53,387 nt of DNA, taken from NCBI GenBank assembly GCA_903852495.1, contig CAINRC010000006.1, positions 1-53,387 on the forward strand. Direction: 5' to 3'. The notes below the pieces were generated by a model, which saw nothing but the letters and a program-made list of their open reading frames with translations, ran no database searches and was not told the origin of the DNA. The position numbers and the translations under genes are program-made. The first letter of the stretch is position 1; each line of letters begins with the position of its first letter. Below, piece by piece: positions 8,101 to 16,733 of the stretch. The DNA is from an uncultured Geobacteraceae bacterium (GTDB lineage: Bacteria; Desulfobacterota; Desulfuromonadia; Geobacterales; Pseudopelobacteraceae).

Positions 8101-9294
8101 TCACTCTAGAATTACCAGATCGTCACTGGAATGGGTGAGCCGTTTAAGCCCTTCATTACTCAAATAAAAGGTGTTTTCAATTCCGATTGCACCCTCACCG
8201 GGAAACACAACTTTAGGCTCAAATGCGAACGCCATACCCGCCTCCAGCGGCATCTGGCTGAACCCGCGTGCAATAAACGGGTATTCGTCTATTTCAACGC
8301 CAAGACCATGGCCAATAAATGAAACCTGCGACCCTTTTGCTCCCATGAAGCTGTCGGCGTACCCCAATTTAACCGCACGGGCACAGCAGGTATCATACAG
8401 TTCCCCCCAACTCATTCCCACGACAGCTGTTTGCATCATAAGCGTCTGGATTCCGACCATATCCTCATACGCTTTCTGAAGCCGACCAGACAATGCCCCG
8501 ATTGCAAATACGCGGGTCTGATCGCTCAGATAGCCGTCAACGCACCCCGCAAAGTCAATTACGACCGGCTCATGCCGTTCAATCCGTTTAAGACCGGCGC
8601 CCTGACCGAAAGAGGTATTAAGCCCCATCCCACCAAGCGGGGTATCGGAATAGGCCGGCACGGCACTGTCAGTACCGGAAAAAATCTGGCCATAGCAGAT
8701 ATCCGAATTGAAGCCTCGCATACGTATGAGCCCCTGGTGCCCCTCTTTGCGCGCTGTGTATTCGAGCTCTGCGGCAACATCCAAATCTGTCATGCCGACA
8801 CGAATGATCTCGCGGGCTCGACGAAAAACCAGATCGACCTGATCAGCGGCATCCTTCATAAGGTGAATTTCGTAATGTGACTTGATCATTCTGACCTTGC
8901 GGATCAGGGGCGTTGCATCAACAAAAACAGCGTTCGGGTAGATCGTGCGATACCGTTCATAAAAATTCACTGGTAGTATATCAAGTTCCAGACCGATACG
9001 CTTAGGCTCCGGGTATCCGTACTTTGCCAGGAGCGCAGGGATATCCTTCATCGAAGTGAACTGCATCACCTCCTTAAGCCCGGACTCCATACGGGCGCGG
9101 CCCGCTTCCTTGCGAACCATAAAAAGTGGCTGACCGGACGCCGGTACGTATAAATTGCCGCTTTGAACCGTACCGGTGAAATAAAAGAGGTCAGCGTTCT
9201 GAACAATAATCACCGCATCCAGCGAGTCAGACTCCATGTATTCCTGAAGTTTTTTGCAGCGGTATTCCAGTTCTGTCGCAGGTGTCAGACGCAT
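8101..9294 (-). CDS. M24 family metallopeptidase (Xaa-Pro aminopeptidase-like)
   Basis: This is a probable proline peptidase that removes N-terminal residues before proline. It has about 397 residues: an N-terminal creatinase-like domain (residues 1-150) and a C-terminal pita-bread domain. The five dimetal ligands of M24 enzymes are present in order: Asp in VVIDFAG, Asp in SDQTR, His in GHGLGVEIDEYP, Glu in FEPK and Glu in GIENT. I chose the ATG at 9294 because GGGAG lies six bases upstream; the in-frame ATG at 9324 has no such site. It is transcribed away from the ParA-like gene and lies upstream of gltA with about 180 bases between. Confidence 0.88.
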   Translation of the reverse strand: MRLTPATELEYRCKKLQEYMESDSLDAVIIVQNADLFYFTGTVQSGNLYVPASGQPLFMVRKEAGRARMESGLKEVMQFTSMKDIPALLAKYGYPEPKRIGLELDILPVNFYERYRTIYPNAVFVDATPLIRKVRMIKSHYEIHLMKDAADQVDLVFRRAREIIRVGMTDLDVAAELEYTARKEGHQGLIRMRGFNSDICYGQIFSGTDSAVPAYSDTPLGGMGLNTSFGQGAGLKRIERHEPVVIDFAGCVDGYLSDQTRVFAIGALSGRLQKAYEDMVGIQTLMMQTAVVGMSWGELYDTCCARAVKLGYADSFMGAKGSQVSFIGHGLGVEIDEYPFIARGFSQMPLEAGMAFAFEPKVVFPGEGAIGIENTFYLSNEGLKRLTHSSDDLVILE

Positions 9295-9375
9295 TACGTA
9301 CTCCCGTAAGAAATTTTCAAGCATGCACGTCCAGTGACAAACCAGCGGGCAAATATATGTCTAATTATAAACAAG

Positions 9376-9403
9376 ATAGTGCAATATGCAAGCAATGCAC
9401 TAT
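9376..9403. repeat. 8-bp inverted repeat in divergent intergenic region
   Basis: ATAGTGCA (9376-9383) and TGCACTAT (9396-9403) are perfect inverted repeats with a 12-base spacer. The site lies between the divergent peptidase and ParA-like genes, so it may be an operator. Confidence 0.5.
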
Positions 9404-9430
9404 GTCAGTTTCCCGGACTTCCACGCAAAC

Positions 9431-9487
9431 GGTTGACCGGCCATGTCAAATTGACTACTATCACGACCCGACCCTCCACGGTCAACC
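9431..9487. repeat. 9-bp inverted repeat upstream of the ParA-like gene
   Basis: GGTTGACCG (9431-9439) and CGGTCAACC (9479-9487) are perfect inverted repeats separated by 39 bases, centred 48 bases apart. They end 31 bases before the ParA-like start. They could be paired operator half-sites or a looped site. Confidence 0.5.
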
Positions 9488-9518
9488 TTAAATTCATCTT
9501 TATGGCGGTACGATTTCC

Positions 9519-10928
9519 ATGCATGACTACCCGTATACCATCACAATATCATCAGAAAAGGGAGGAGTCGGGAAGACGACACTGGCAACCAACCTCGCCA
9601 TCTATCTTAAAGCCATGCGCGAAGACCTGCCGGTCACCCTCTTCTCCTTTGACAACCACTTTACCATAGACAAAATGTTCGAACTGCAGAAACGGGAGGC
9701 GGATGTTCCTGATGTTCATGCGCTTCTGATGGGAGCAAAAGCAGGTGATGTTGTGCAAACCGGACAATATGGAGTCGGCTACATCCGTTCGTCGTCTGAG
9801 TTGGGAGATATCCACGAGCGTTTCAAGGGGCCGATGACTCTGACACGGATGCTGGCTGAGTCCGGCATTTCCGGAATAGTCATTATCGACACCAGGCCTG
9901 ATCTCAACATTCTCACCCAGAACGCCCTGTATGCCGCCGACCGGGTGTTGATTCCGGTGAAGGATCTGCCAAGTTTGGACAACTGTAAGAACATCTTCGC
10001 ACTGTTCGACCAGCGCGGCATTGACAAAAAATCGTTGGCAGTTATTCCCTGTCTGGTTGATTCACGAATCAAGTTTGACGGAATTTTCAGGGATCAGAAA
10101 ACGCTCCTGCGGGCAATTGCCGTTAATCGCGGCTACCGCTGCATGGATACGTTTATTTCTAAAAGCCCGAAAGTAGAGAGCTTAAATACAAACCCCGATG
10201 GCAAGATTTACCCGATTCTGACTCATGCCCGTGGCACCGAAGTCCATAGCCAGTTCATGGAAATTACCAGGGACATTCTCAGGGGAGTTGATGCAGCCAC
10301 AGAAACCAGAGCGTGCCTGTATCACACCTGGCTGCTTGAAAAAGAGGCCGGCAAGAAAAAATCGTATCTGGCGAGATTGGAAGGACTGGCAGACCGCTGC
10401 CTGATATGCGGCGCCCCGCTTTCCGAGCAGGCCGATGACCGCAGCTTCTATTTTGAAACATCCGACCGATCTGCCCGAGGCTTCCTGCATGGCGGTTGTG
10501 TCAGCAGCATGCTCTGCTCGGCTCTCTACTCCCTCAAAGAGACTGACCCGACTTTCGCGGCTGCCAGATCGCTTGTCACCGATAGAATTACCAGAACAGT
10601 GTCACTCCTTAAACCACAGATTGACTCAGGTATAAGCCGGCTTGACTATCGTCAGTTTAATATGTCGGGAGAGCAGCAGCAGCAGAAAACGCTGGAAATT
10701 CCGGGCTTTGCAGAGGGAGAATTCAACGGGGTACATGATCGTTTATTTCTGTTGCTGAATGAAGCTTTGGCGGGGTTTGAAGGGGCACTGAGGAAGGAAA
10801 GCTGGCTATCGCTGTATCCGGTCGATCCGGCGAATCCGGAAGCGGTCCTGCATGAAGAATCGTATAAAATCATCCAGCGGATGCAAAAACTGTTTGCCGA
10901 AGCGGCCAGGCTACCTGACCAGCCGTGA
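9519..10928 (+). CDS. ParA/MinD-like ATPase with a cysteine-containing C-terminal extension
   Basis: The first 250 or so residues are a P-loop ATPase of the ParA/MinD/CobQ type: the deviant Walker A motif KGGVGKTT at about residues 14-21, and a Walker B-like strand IVIIDTRPD where the usual DxxPG is altered. After this comes an extension of about 200 residues unlike ordinary ParA, containing CLICG and, about 45 residues later, HGGC, which together could bind zinc. The protein is therefore longer (469 residues) than a segregation ParA, and no ParB partner lies next to it. I infer a cytoplasmic ATPase with a specialised partner; the function is unknown. It is divergent from the M24 peptidase, and its last 18 bases overlap the convergent yibQ-like gene. 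Confidence 0.75.
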   Translation: MHDYPYTITISSEKGGVGKTTLATNLAIYLKAMREDLPVTLFSFDNHFTIDKMFELQKREADVPDVHALLMGAKAGDVVQTGQYGVGYIRSSSELGDIHERFKGPMTLTRMLAESGISGIVIIDTRPDLNILTQNALYAADRVLIPVKDLPSLDNCKNIFALFDQRGIDKKSLAVIPCLVDSRIKFDGIFRDQKTLLRAIAVNRGYRCMDTFISKSPKVESLNTNPDGKIYPILTHARGTEVHSQFMEITRDILRGVDAATETRACLYHTWLLEKEAGKKKSYLARLEGLADRCLICGAPLSEQADDRSFYFETSDRSARGFLHGGCVSSMLCSALYSLKETDPTFAAARSLVTDRITRTVSLLKPQIDSGISRLDYRQFNMSGEQQQQKTLEIPGFAEGEFNGVHDRLFLLLNEALAGFEGALRKESWLSLYPVDPANPEAVLHEESYKIIQRMQKLFAEAARLPDQP

Positions 10929-11879
10929 CGCCGGCACCAGTGTCACCCCCTGACCTTCAAGAGCGGGGAGGGACAAAGCCAATGTTTTTATCGTCGTCGG
11001 ATGCGGGTGGCAGATTGCTATCGCTGATCCGTTTTTTCTCGCCAGTTTAATCGCTTGTTTGAGCTGGTTCTGAATGTAACTCTGCTCCTGTTCGTTATCC
11101 AGAAAAACATGCCGCCGTCCCGCCTTCATGCCAAGCTGCTGCGCAACAGTAAATCCGGTACTCGCCGATGACGTCGCACTGTCGATAAAGAACAGATTAT
11201 TCTTTTTCAGCACCTGCAGCACAACCGCCATCTTTTCCCTCTGCTCAGTAAACTCCGAACCCATATGATTATTGGCGCCTACCGCTCCGGGGAACTGCTG
11301 GACAAACCGGGTGACCCGTTCCTGCAATTCTTCAGCTGCCATCGACACAAGCAGGCCGTTTTTTTCCAGACGCTGCCCCGGCCATCCCTTGGGCTGCATC
11401 GGAATGTGTATCATGGTTTCAATATGCTTTGAGGCAGCATACGCGGCAACTTCAGTATCGGAGTGCAGCCCCGGGATTATGGCGAATGTCAGCGGGACGT
11501 TGATAGCTGCCAGCGACCCCGCCTCTGACATACTGCTCCCCATATCATCAATAATAACCGCCAAAACGGCAGGCCTTCCTGATACGGATGCCGGCGGCTC
11601 CGCTTCATTTTTTGTCCTTGGTGGTAGATCGACCTGTTTATGTGCGGCAGGAGGAATTGCCGAGGTGGAAGTTATAGCTTTCTGAGGGATTTGAGCACCA
11701 GGTGCTGTCGGGCTGACCGATGAAGACTGCGGTTTTTGCGGAGCCATACCTATTTTACTGGAGGGGAAAAACAGAGCGTACCCGGCAACTGCGACAATAA
11801 CGGCGAGCACAATCAAAATCGCTGCGGCACGGGGACCTGATTTCTTTTTTCTGAATCTATTTTTGGACGAAGCAGCCAT
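10911..11879 (-). CDS. Divergent polysaccharide deacetylase (YibQ / DUF610 family)
   Basis: The protein has 322 residues: a basic N-terminus, one membrane anchor (about residues 18-38), a Pro/Ser/Ala-rich linker, and a NodB-like barrel domain. The family core motifs are VIIDDMG, FAIIPGLHSD, IHIPMQPKGWPG, GANNHMGSEFT, FFIDSATSS and IAICHPHP. Members are often encoded beside envC and ctpA and are thought to act on periplasmic polysaccharide, though the reaction is not established. It is separated from ctpA by a strong hairpin but reads in the same direction, so it ends the cell-envelope cluster. Its 3' end overlaps the convergent ParA-like gene by 18 bases. Confidence 0.85.
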   Translation of the reverse strand: MAASSKNRFRKKKSGPRAAAILIVLAVIVAVAGYALFFPSSKIGMAPQKPQSSSVSPTAPGAQIPQKAITSTSAIPPAAHKQVDLPPRTKNEAEPPASVSGRPAVLAVIIDDMGSSMSEAGSLAAINVPLTFAIIPGLHSDTEVAAYAASKHIETMIHIPMQPKGWPGQRLEKNGLLVSMAAEELQERVTRFVQQFPGAVGANNHMGSEFTEQREKMAVVLQVLKKNNLFFIDSATSSASTGFTVAQQLGMKAGRRHVFLDNEQEQSYIQNQLKQAIKLARKNGSAIAICHPHPTTIKTLALSLPALEGQGVTLVPASRLVR

Positions 11880-11924
11880 TGTTTTCCTGCGTTAGCCGAG
11901 ACCCGGCCGACCCGTTATACCAAA

Positions 11925-11967
11925 CAGCACCCCCGTCCCTCCTGTTTTGGGAGGAGCGGGGGTGCTG
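11925..11967 (-). terminator. Long GC-rich hairpin between ctpA and the yibQ-like gene
   Basis: CAGCACCCCCG plus TCCCTCC (11925-11942) pair with GGGAGGA, one bulged G and CGGGGGTGCTG (11949-11967) around a TGTTTT loop: an 18-bp stem, the strongest in the window. The following minus-strand bases (TTTGGTATAAC) are a poor T-tract, so it could be a terminator, an attenuator or an RNA-stabilising element. Confidence 0.6.
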
Positions 11968-12008
11968 AGGCGTTATCTGGTTATGGGTGCGGGACAGTCG
12001 CCCGAAAA

Positions 12009-13382
12009 TTATTTAACACTATTCATGGACTTGATCAGCTCCCACCCTTTGAGCAGATCAAACGCCCTGAGCACCTGATAATCGACTTTCAGACTATCCT
12101 CCAGCCGGGTGGGAAGTTTTTCGCCCTTCTCATCCTTCTTCTCTGACTTTTTATCATCTTTCTTTGCATCTCCGGCCGCTGACTTATCTTCACTTTCAAA
12201 ATGATTCTCAAGATCTTTTTCCCGCAGATGCATTGCATCTTTTTTGGCAGTAGTTTTCGGCAGTTCAACCGCTTCAACAACGATGTCAGGCGTTATGCCC
12301 TTGGCCTGAATAGAGCGCCCCTTGGGGGTAAAGTAACGGGCGGTTGTCAGGCGAAGACCGGAATCATCGGAGAGCGGAATAATAGTCTGTACCGACCCCT
12401 TGCCGAAACTCTGGGTGCCCAGAATAATAGCCCGTTTATGATCCTGCAATGCGCCGGCAACGATCTCGGAAGCACTGGCACTGCCGCTGTTTATCAGAAC
12501 AACAATCGGGTAATTAGCTTCTTTGCCGCCCCGTTTGGCGGTAAACTGCATTTTTGAATCCTTCTCACGCCCTTCGGTATACACAATCATCTGCCCTTCA
12601 GGGGTGAAATGGTCAGCGACCCTGACCGCCTGATCAAGCAAACCGCCCGGATCATTACGCATATCAAGGATAAGGCCCTTAAGCTCGTTTTTGTACTCTT
12701 CTCTCATGGTTTTGAGAGCCTTGGTCAGATCCTCATCCGTTTTTTCCTGGAACTGTGCGATCCGGACGTAGCCATAGCCGTCAGCCATCAGGTGGAACCG
12801 AACGCTCCTGACCTGGATAATGTCACGGATAAGCGGGAACTCCTTCGGTTTATCGAACCCTTCACGCATGATGGTCAGGACGACTTTGGAACCTTTTTCG
12901 CCCCGCATACGTTTGACAGCATCGTTAATATTCAGATCTTTAGTAAATTTTTCATCAATTTTAAGAATCATATCGCCGGACTTGACCCCCGCTTTAAACG
13001 CAGGAGTATCCTCAATCGGAGAAATGACGGTCAGAACTCCATCCTTGATGGAAATTTCAATACCAAGTCCGCCAAACGCGCCCTTGGTATCAATCTTCAT
13101 CTCTTTATAGGTATCTGGCGGCATGAACGAACTATGGGGATCAAGCGACGACAGCATGCCGTTGATTGCTCCGTAAATCAGCTTTTTCGTGTCCACCTCT
13201 TCCACATAGCTCTTCTTTATGATCGACATGACATCGGTGAAAAGCTCAATGGACTCATAATCACTACCTTTCCCATCTGCCAGACTGTGCCGCTGTGAGC
13301 TAATGATAAAGACACACAGAAACGCAGCAATAACTGCAATACCAGCAATAACCCTTGTTTTTTTACTGCCTGTTACACGCAT
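12009..13382 (-). CDS. ctpA: C-terminal processing protease (S41 family)
   Basis: This periplasmic serine protease trims or degrades proteins from the C-terminal end. It has about 457 residues: an N-terminal membrane anchor or signal (VIAGIAVIAAFLCVFII), the LDPHSSFMPP segment, a PDZ domain (about GAFGGLGIEISIKDGVLTVISP to VLTIMREG), and the S41 core with the catalytic Ser in NSGSASASEIVAGALQDH and Lys in GTQSFGKGSVQ, four turns later as expected. A Lys/Asp/Glu-rich tail follows before the terminal helix. The start at 13382 has GGAGGAATCAA upstream; a longer frame starting at 13430 would overlap envC. It lies just after envC and probably regulates cell-wall hydrolases or lipoprotein turnover. 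Confidence 0.92.
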   Translation of the reverse strand: MRVTGSKKTRVIAGIAVIAAFLCVFIISSQRHSLADGKGSDYESIELFTDVMSIIKKSYVEEVDTKKLIYGAINGMLSSLDPHSSFMPPDTYKEMKIDTKGAFGGLGIEISIKDGVLTVISPIEDTPAFKAGVKSGDMILKIDEKFTKDLNINDAVKRMRGEKGSKVVLTIMREGFDKPKEFPLIRDIIQVRSVRFHLMADGYGYVRIAQFQEKTDEDLTKALKTMREEYKNELKGLILDMRNDPGGLLDQAVRVADHFTPEGQMIVYTEGREKDSKMQFTAKRGGKEANYPIVVLINSGSASASEIVAGALQDHKRAIILGTQSFGKGSVQTIIPLSDDSGLRLTTARYFTPKGRSIQAKGITPDIVVEAVELPKTTAKKDAMHLREKDLENHFESEDKSAAGDAKKDDKKSEKKDEKGEKLPTRLEDSLKVDYQVLRAFDLLKGWELIKSMNSVK

Positions 13383-13417
13383 TTGATTCCTCCGGATATT
13401 TGAATACTTCTTTTTTA

Positions 13418-14602
13418 TCAGCGAACCCAACCGGCCGGATCAACCGGCTTCCCCTGGTGACGGATTTCAAAATACAAAATGCTCCCTTTACTTGAATCAA
13501 CATCACCCACTGCACCCAGTGTTTCGTGGCGTTTTACTTCAGCGCCTACTTTTTTTGACAGTCGCGACGCATGTGCGTACAGGGAAAAATACCCGCCGCC
13601 GTGGTCGACGACCATCATATTACCAAAACCTTTGAAATAATCGGAAAAAATAACCGTACCATCATAAATAGACTTTATCTCGGTTCCGGATGCCGCTGCA
13701 ATCGACACCCCCTTACTGAAGGTAAACGAGTTGAACTCTGGATGTTTATGCTTGCCATACGATTCTATAACTTCACCCCGGACCGGGTAGGACATCCGCC
13801 CTTTTTGTGAGCTGAAGCCGCGATCCGGTACCGGTGGTAACTCTTCAAGCGGTTTCTGCCTGCTTCCCGGCTTTTCCTGGCGGGTGGTTTGCTTCCGGCG
13901 GCTGAGAGCCTCAAGTCTGGTGATCATAGCCTGTAGACGCGAAGCGTTAGCCTGCAACTCTTTCAGGGAGGATTCATAACTCTTGCGATCCTGCCGGACT
14001 TTACCGAGATATGCCGCTTTTCTGATTTTCTCCGCTTCTATTTCCTTTTTTTTCTCTTCTATACTGGTCTTGATGCGCTCTTTTTTTGCAGCTTCACGTT
14101 CAAGATCGGTCTTAAGAATCTTCAGTTGGTCAATCTTCTGGTTATATTCAACAAAAATCCGTTTATCATTTTCAAGAATGGATCGCATATAACGAACATT
14201 TTCAGCCAGCTGCGGAAACGATTCTGCTGAAAAAAACATCCGTACGGCACCAATTTCACCGGCTTTGTATAACGACGACAAGCGCCGCTCAATCTCCAGC
14301 CGCTTTTGATTTGCTTCTGCGGTAACCTTTTGAATTTCGCGCCCGGTACGATCAAGATTCGCTTCAACAACGCGCAGGTCCTGCCCCAGCTTGGCAAGCT
14401 CAGCTGTTTTCCGCTCAAGATTCCGCAGCACACCCTTCAGTTCAACTGAAACAGCCGCCTCAACTTTACGGGTTTTGGTAATCAGCTGCTTCTTGGCTTT
14501 TATATCCTGTTTAACCCCGCTCAGCTCGTCTTTGGGGTTCTGTGCCGCAGCAACGGAAGCGAACAGCAGCAGTATGAAGAATATTCGTACGGTAAATTTC
14601 AT
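13418..14602 (-). CDS. envC: EnvC-like murein hydrolase activator (degenerate LytM/M23)
   Basis: The protein has 394 residues: a signal peptide ending Ala-Ala-Ala-Gln, a long coiled coil (about residues 25-235), and a C-terminal M23/LytM domain. The metal ligands of active M23 enzymes are replaced: the His and Asp of HxGxD read Ser and Ser (in FSKGVSI, counted at 297 and 301 from the TTG before the ATG), and the second His of HxH reads Tyr (ILYFE). Only the YAH histidine remains. It is therefore predicted to lack hydrolase activity and to switch on amidases, as E. coli EnvC does under FtsEX control. The gene follows ftsX by three bases, which fits this role. The start is the ATG at 14602, beside an in-frame TTG. 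Confidence 0.9.
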   Translation of the reverse strand: MKFTVRIFFILLLFASVAAAQNPKDELSGVKQDIKAKKQLITKTRKVEAAVSVELKGVLRNLERKTAELAKLGQDLRVVEANLDRTGREIQKVTAEANQKRLEIERRLSSLYKAGEIGAVRMFFSAESFPQLAENVRYMRSILENDKRIFVEYNQKIDQLKILKTDLEREAAKKERIKTSIEEKKKEIEAEKIRKAAYLGKVRQDRKSYESSLKELQANASRLQAMITRLEALSRRKQTTRQEKPGSRQKPLEELPPVPDRGFSSQKGRMSYPVRGEVIESYGKHKHPEFNSFTFSKGVSIAAASGTEIKSIYDGTVIFSDYFKGFGNMMVVDHGGGYFSLYAHASRLSKKVGAEVKRHETLGAVGDVDSSKGSILYFEIRHQGKPVDPAGWVR

Positions 14603-14605
14603 CAA

Positions 14606-15577
14606 TTACACTGGAATAAAGCGCTTCAGCGAAGTAAGACTGCCGAGAAAACCGAGCAGGGCACCGGCCAGAATCAATCCGGCAATGTACTCAACCGGAA
14701 GAAACAACATCCCGGCACTGGCCGGGTTGAAAACAACAAAACTGCTGGCACTGTGCAAAAAGCCTTCATAAATGGCAAACAGCAGGGCAACAGAAATGGT
14801 GGAACCTGCCAACCCCTGAATCAGTCCCTCCAGAAGAAACGGAGCTTTGATGAAAAAGCGGGTCCCCCCCACAAGCGCCATAACCTCAAGTTCATCGCGC
14901 CGGGCATAGATCGTGAGTTTAATCGTATTTGAAATAATGAACACAACCGCAACCACCATAAAGCCACCGAGCAGTACCCCGATGAGACGCATGAAATTCA
15001 GGAACGAATTAAAACGGCGTACCCACTCTTCACCGTACTGGACTTCGGCAATGCCGGGAATTTTTTTGATGGCCGATACAAATCCCTCAACAGAGGCTGT
15101 TTCACGATACGACCGTTTCAAAGCGATCTCGAACGATGTGGGAAGCACCTCGGGACGAACCCCTTCCAGAAGAGTTTCCTGGCCACGCAGACGGCTTTTG
15201 AAGCGAGTGAACGCCACTTCTCTCGGAACGTATGTTATGCGGGATACGCCGGGAACTGCTGTGATTTTCGTACGGAGAGAACCCTGCTCCTGGGGAGACA
15301 GCTCCTTGTCAAAATACACCGTCACCTGAACCCGTTCGCTCCAGTTTTCAGCCGCACTTTCCAGATTGACAAAAACGAGCAGAAACAGGGAAACGATCAG
15401 CAGCGCCAGAGTGATCGTTCCAATGGTAACGACATTGACAAAAACATTTTGACGTATGTTTGACAGGGCGCGCGACAGGAAGAAGCGGGCTCTCCCGCCA
15501 AAGCCATCACCGGCAAGCGTCGGACGCTTAAAGGTTTTGGTCGGAGCCTGTTGTTTCTTTTTCCATTTGTTCAACAA
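14606..15577 (-). CDS. ftsX: Cell division protein FtsX
   Basis: This is the membrane subunit of the FtsEX complex, which transmits ATP hydrolysis to the periplasmic activator EnvC at the septum. The 323-residue protein has a cytoplasmic N-terminus, a first helix (about residues 50-72), a periplasmic domain of about 110 residues, then three C-terminal helices starting near VLLGGFMVVAVVFIISNTI, followed by the family segment YARRDELEVMALVGGT. The start is a TTG at 15577, inside the end of ftsE (50-base overlap), with AAGGGG a few bases upstream. The overlap implies coupled translation with ftsE. Confidence 0.92.
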   Translation of the reverse strand: MLNKWKKKQQAPTKTFKRPTLAGDGFGGRARFFLSRALSNIRQNVFVNVVTIGTITLALLIVSLFLLVFVNLESAAENWSERVQVTVYFDKELSPQEQGSLRTKITAVPGVSRITYVPREVAFTRFKSRLRGQETLLEGVRPEVLPTSFEIALKRSYRETASVEGFVSAIKKIPGIAEVQYGEEWVRRFNSFLNFMRLIGVLLGGFMVVAVVFIISNTIKLTIYARRDELEVMALVGGTRFFIKAPFLLEGLIQGLAGSTISVALLFAIYEGFLHSASSFVVFNPASAGMLFLPVEYIAGLILAGALLGFLGSLTSLKRFIPV

Positions 15578-16220
15578 TTTCCCCTTTTATCAGCGTAACG
15601 AGACGCATATGGCTCTGCTCGATCAAGCGACGGTCGTGAGTCGCGACCACCACTGTTGTGCCGCGACAGTTAGCATCTTTGAAAATGGAAAGAATCTGGT
15701 TTTTGTTGGCATCATCAAGATTACCGGTCGGCTCATCGGCAAGGAGAATTTTCGGATCATTCACCAAAGCACGGGCAAGAGCCACACGCTGCTGTTCGCC
15801 GCCGGACAGGCGCTGTGTCATGTGGTCGTATTTTGATTCAATCCCCATCTGCTTGAGAATATGCATGGTTTTCTTGCTGATATCTCCCCTGCCCCACCCC
15901 AGAACTTCCAGTGTTATGGCAACGTTCTCAAATACGGTGCGATTCGGCAAAAGCTTGAAATCCTGAAAAACCACTCCAATGGAGCGACGCAGATACGGGA
16001 TCTGAAATGCCGGGATATTGGTAATATTCTGACCGTCGATCAGTACCTGGCCGCGACTCGGGTCAAGCGCTCTGTACAACAGGCGCAGCAGGGACGTTTT
16101 TCCCGCCCCGGACGGACCGGTCAGAAAAACGAAATCCCCCTTGCCGATGGAGAGATTGATATTGCTGAGGGCTGAAGCGCCCTGCTGGTAGGCCAGTGAC
16201 ACATTATGCAGCTGAATCAT
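15528..16220 (-). CDS. ftsE: Cell division ATP-binding protein FtsE
   Basis: This is the ABC ATPase of FtsEX. Its 230 residues contain Walker A GPSGAGKTS (about 35-43), the Q-loop in VVFQDFKLL, the signature LSGGEQQRVALARAL, Walker B ILLADEPTGNLD and the switch His in ATHD. A short extension after about residue 215 overlaps the ftsX start. The gene begins three bases after the last pseudopilin gene, so it may be read from the secretion operon promoter as well as any local one; I saw no clear promoter in that gap. Confidence 0.94.
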   Translation of the reverse strand: MIQLHNVSLAYQQGASALSNINLSIGKGDFVFLTGPSGAGKTSLLRLLYRALDPSRGQVLIDGQNITNIPAFQIPYLRRSIGVVFQDFKLLPNRTVFENVAITLEVLGWGRGDISKKTMHILKQMGIESKYDHMTQRLSGGEQQRVALARALVNDPKILLADEPTGNLDDANKNQILSIFKDANCRGTTVVVATHDRRLIEQSHMRLVTLIKGEIVEQMEKETTGSDQNL

Positions 16221-16223
16221 AGA

Positions 16224-16733
16224 TCACCATTCATTGTATGGCTTCCCGTCCGTACCATACAGGTTGGAACCGCTATGAACATCATACACGTTTCCGGGAG
16301 AGGTGGTGCTTCCACTTCCACTCCCGCCCCCTCCGGATGGGAACATGGTTGACGATCCACTTGAGGCAGGTACCGTTTCAGGCGGTGGTGCGATTATTAC
16401 CCAGGAATCACTTGACTTGGTGAAGGGATCGGTAGGAATCTCCCGCATATACTTCTTTTCTTTCAGCTCAGCTATTGAATCCGGGTATTTCCCTTGGTCA
16501 GCATGGAATTGATCAATAACAGATCTGAAGTTGTACAGGTCTTCACGCAACACCGCTTCTTTCGCTTTTATGATGCCCCATTGGTAATTCGGCACGGCAA
16601 TAGCAGCCAGAATCCCGATAATCGACACAACGATCATGAGTTCAATGAGCGTAAAACCGCGCCGGTCGAGGCTGTGTTTTTTACCGGTACACTGTGGCAG
16701 ATCGCTACCAGTCTTTATATCGAGTTTTGCCAT
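16224..16733 (-). CDS. Type II secretion pseudopilin (GspG-like)
   Basis: It has about 169 residues with a class III leader: a long basic leader ending RRG, then FTLIELMIVVSIIGILAAIAVPNY, with Glu at +5 of the mature protein as in GspG. The body has the GspG plan (LREDLYNFRSVIDQFHADQGKYPDSI...LKEKKYMREIPTDPFT) and the C-terminal VYDVHSGS...YNEW segment, here separated by a Gly/Ser/Thr-rich insert. The leader of about 26 residues is longer than usual. The start is the ATG at 16733, overlapping the upstream pseudopilin gene. It resembles OxpG of G. sulfurreducens, a pseudopilin needed for growth on insoluble Fe(III), from memory of that locus; the orthology is not proven here. Confidence 0.88.
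   Translation of the reverse strand: MAKLDIKTGSDLPQCTGKKHSLDRRGFTLIELMIVVSIIGILAAIAVPNYQWGIIKAKEAVLREDLYNFRSVIDQFHADQGKYPDSIAELKEKKYMREIPTDPFTKSSDSWVIIAPPPETVPASSGSSTMFPSGGGGSGSGSTTSPGNVYDVHSGSNLYGTDGKPYNEW

Noticed and set aside
12609..13298. A 229-codon plus-strand frame opposite ctpA
   Set aside because: Antisense shadow of the S41 protease with no start site or family motifs.
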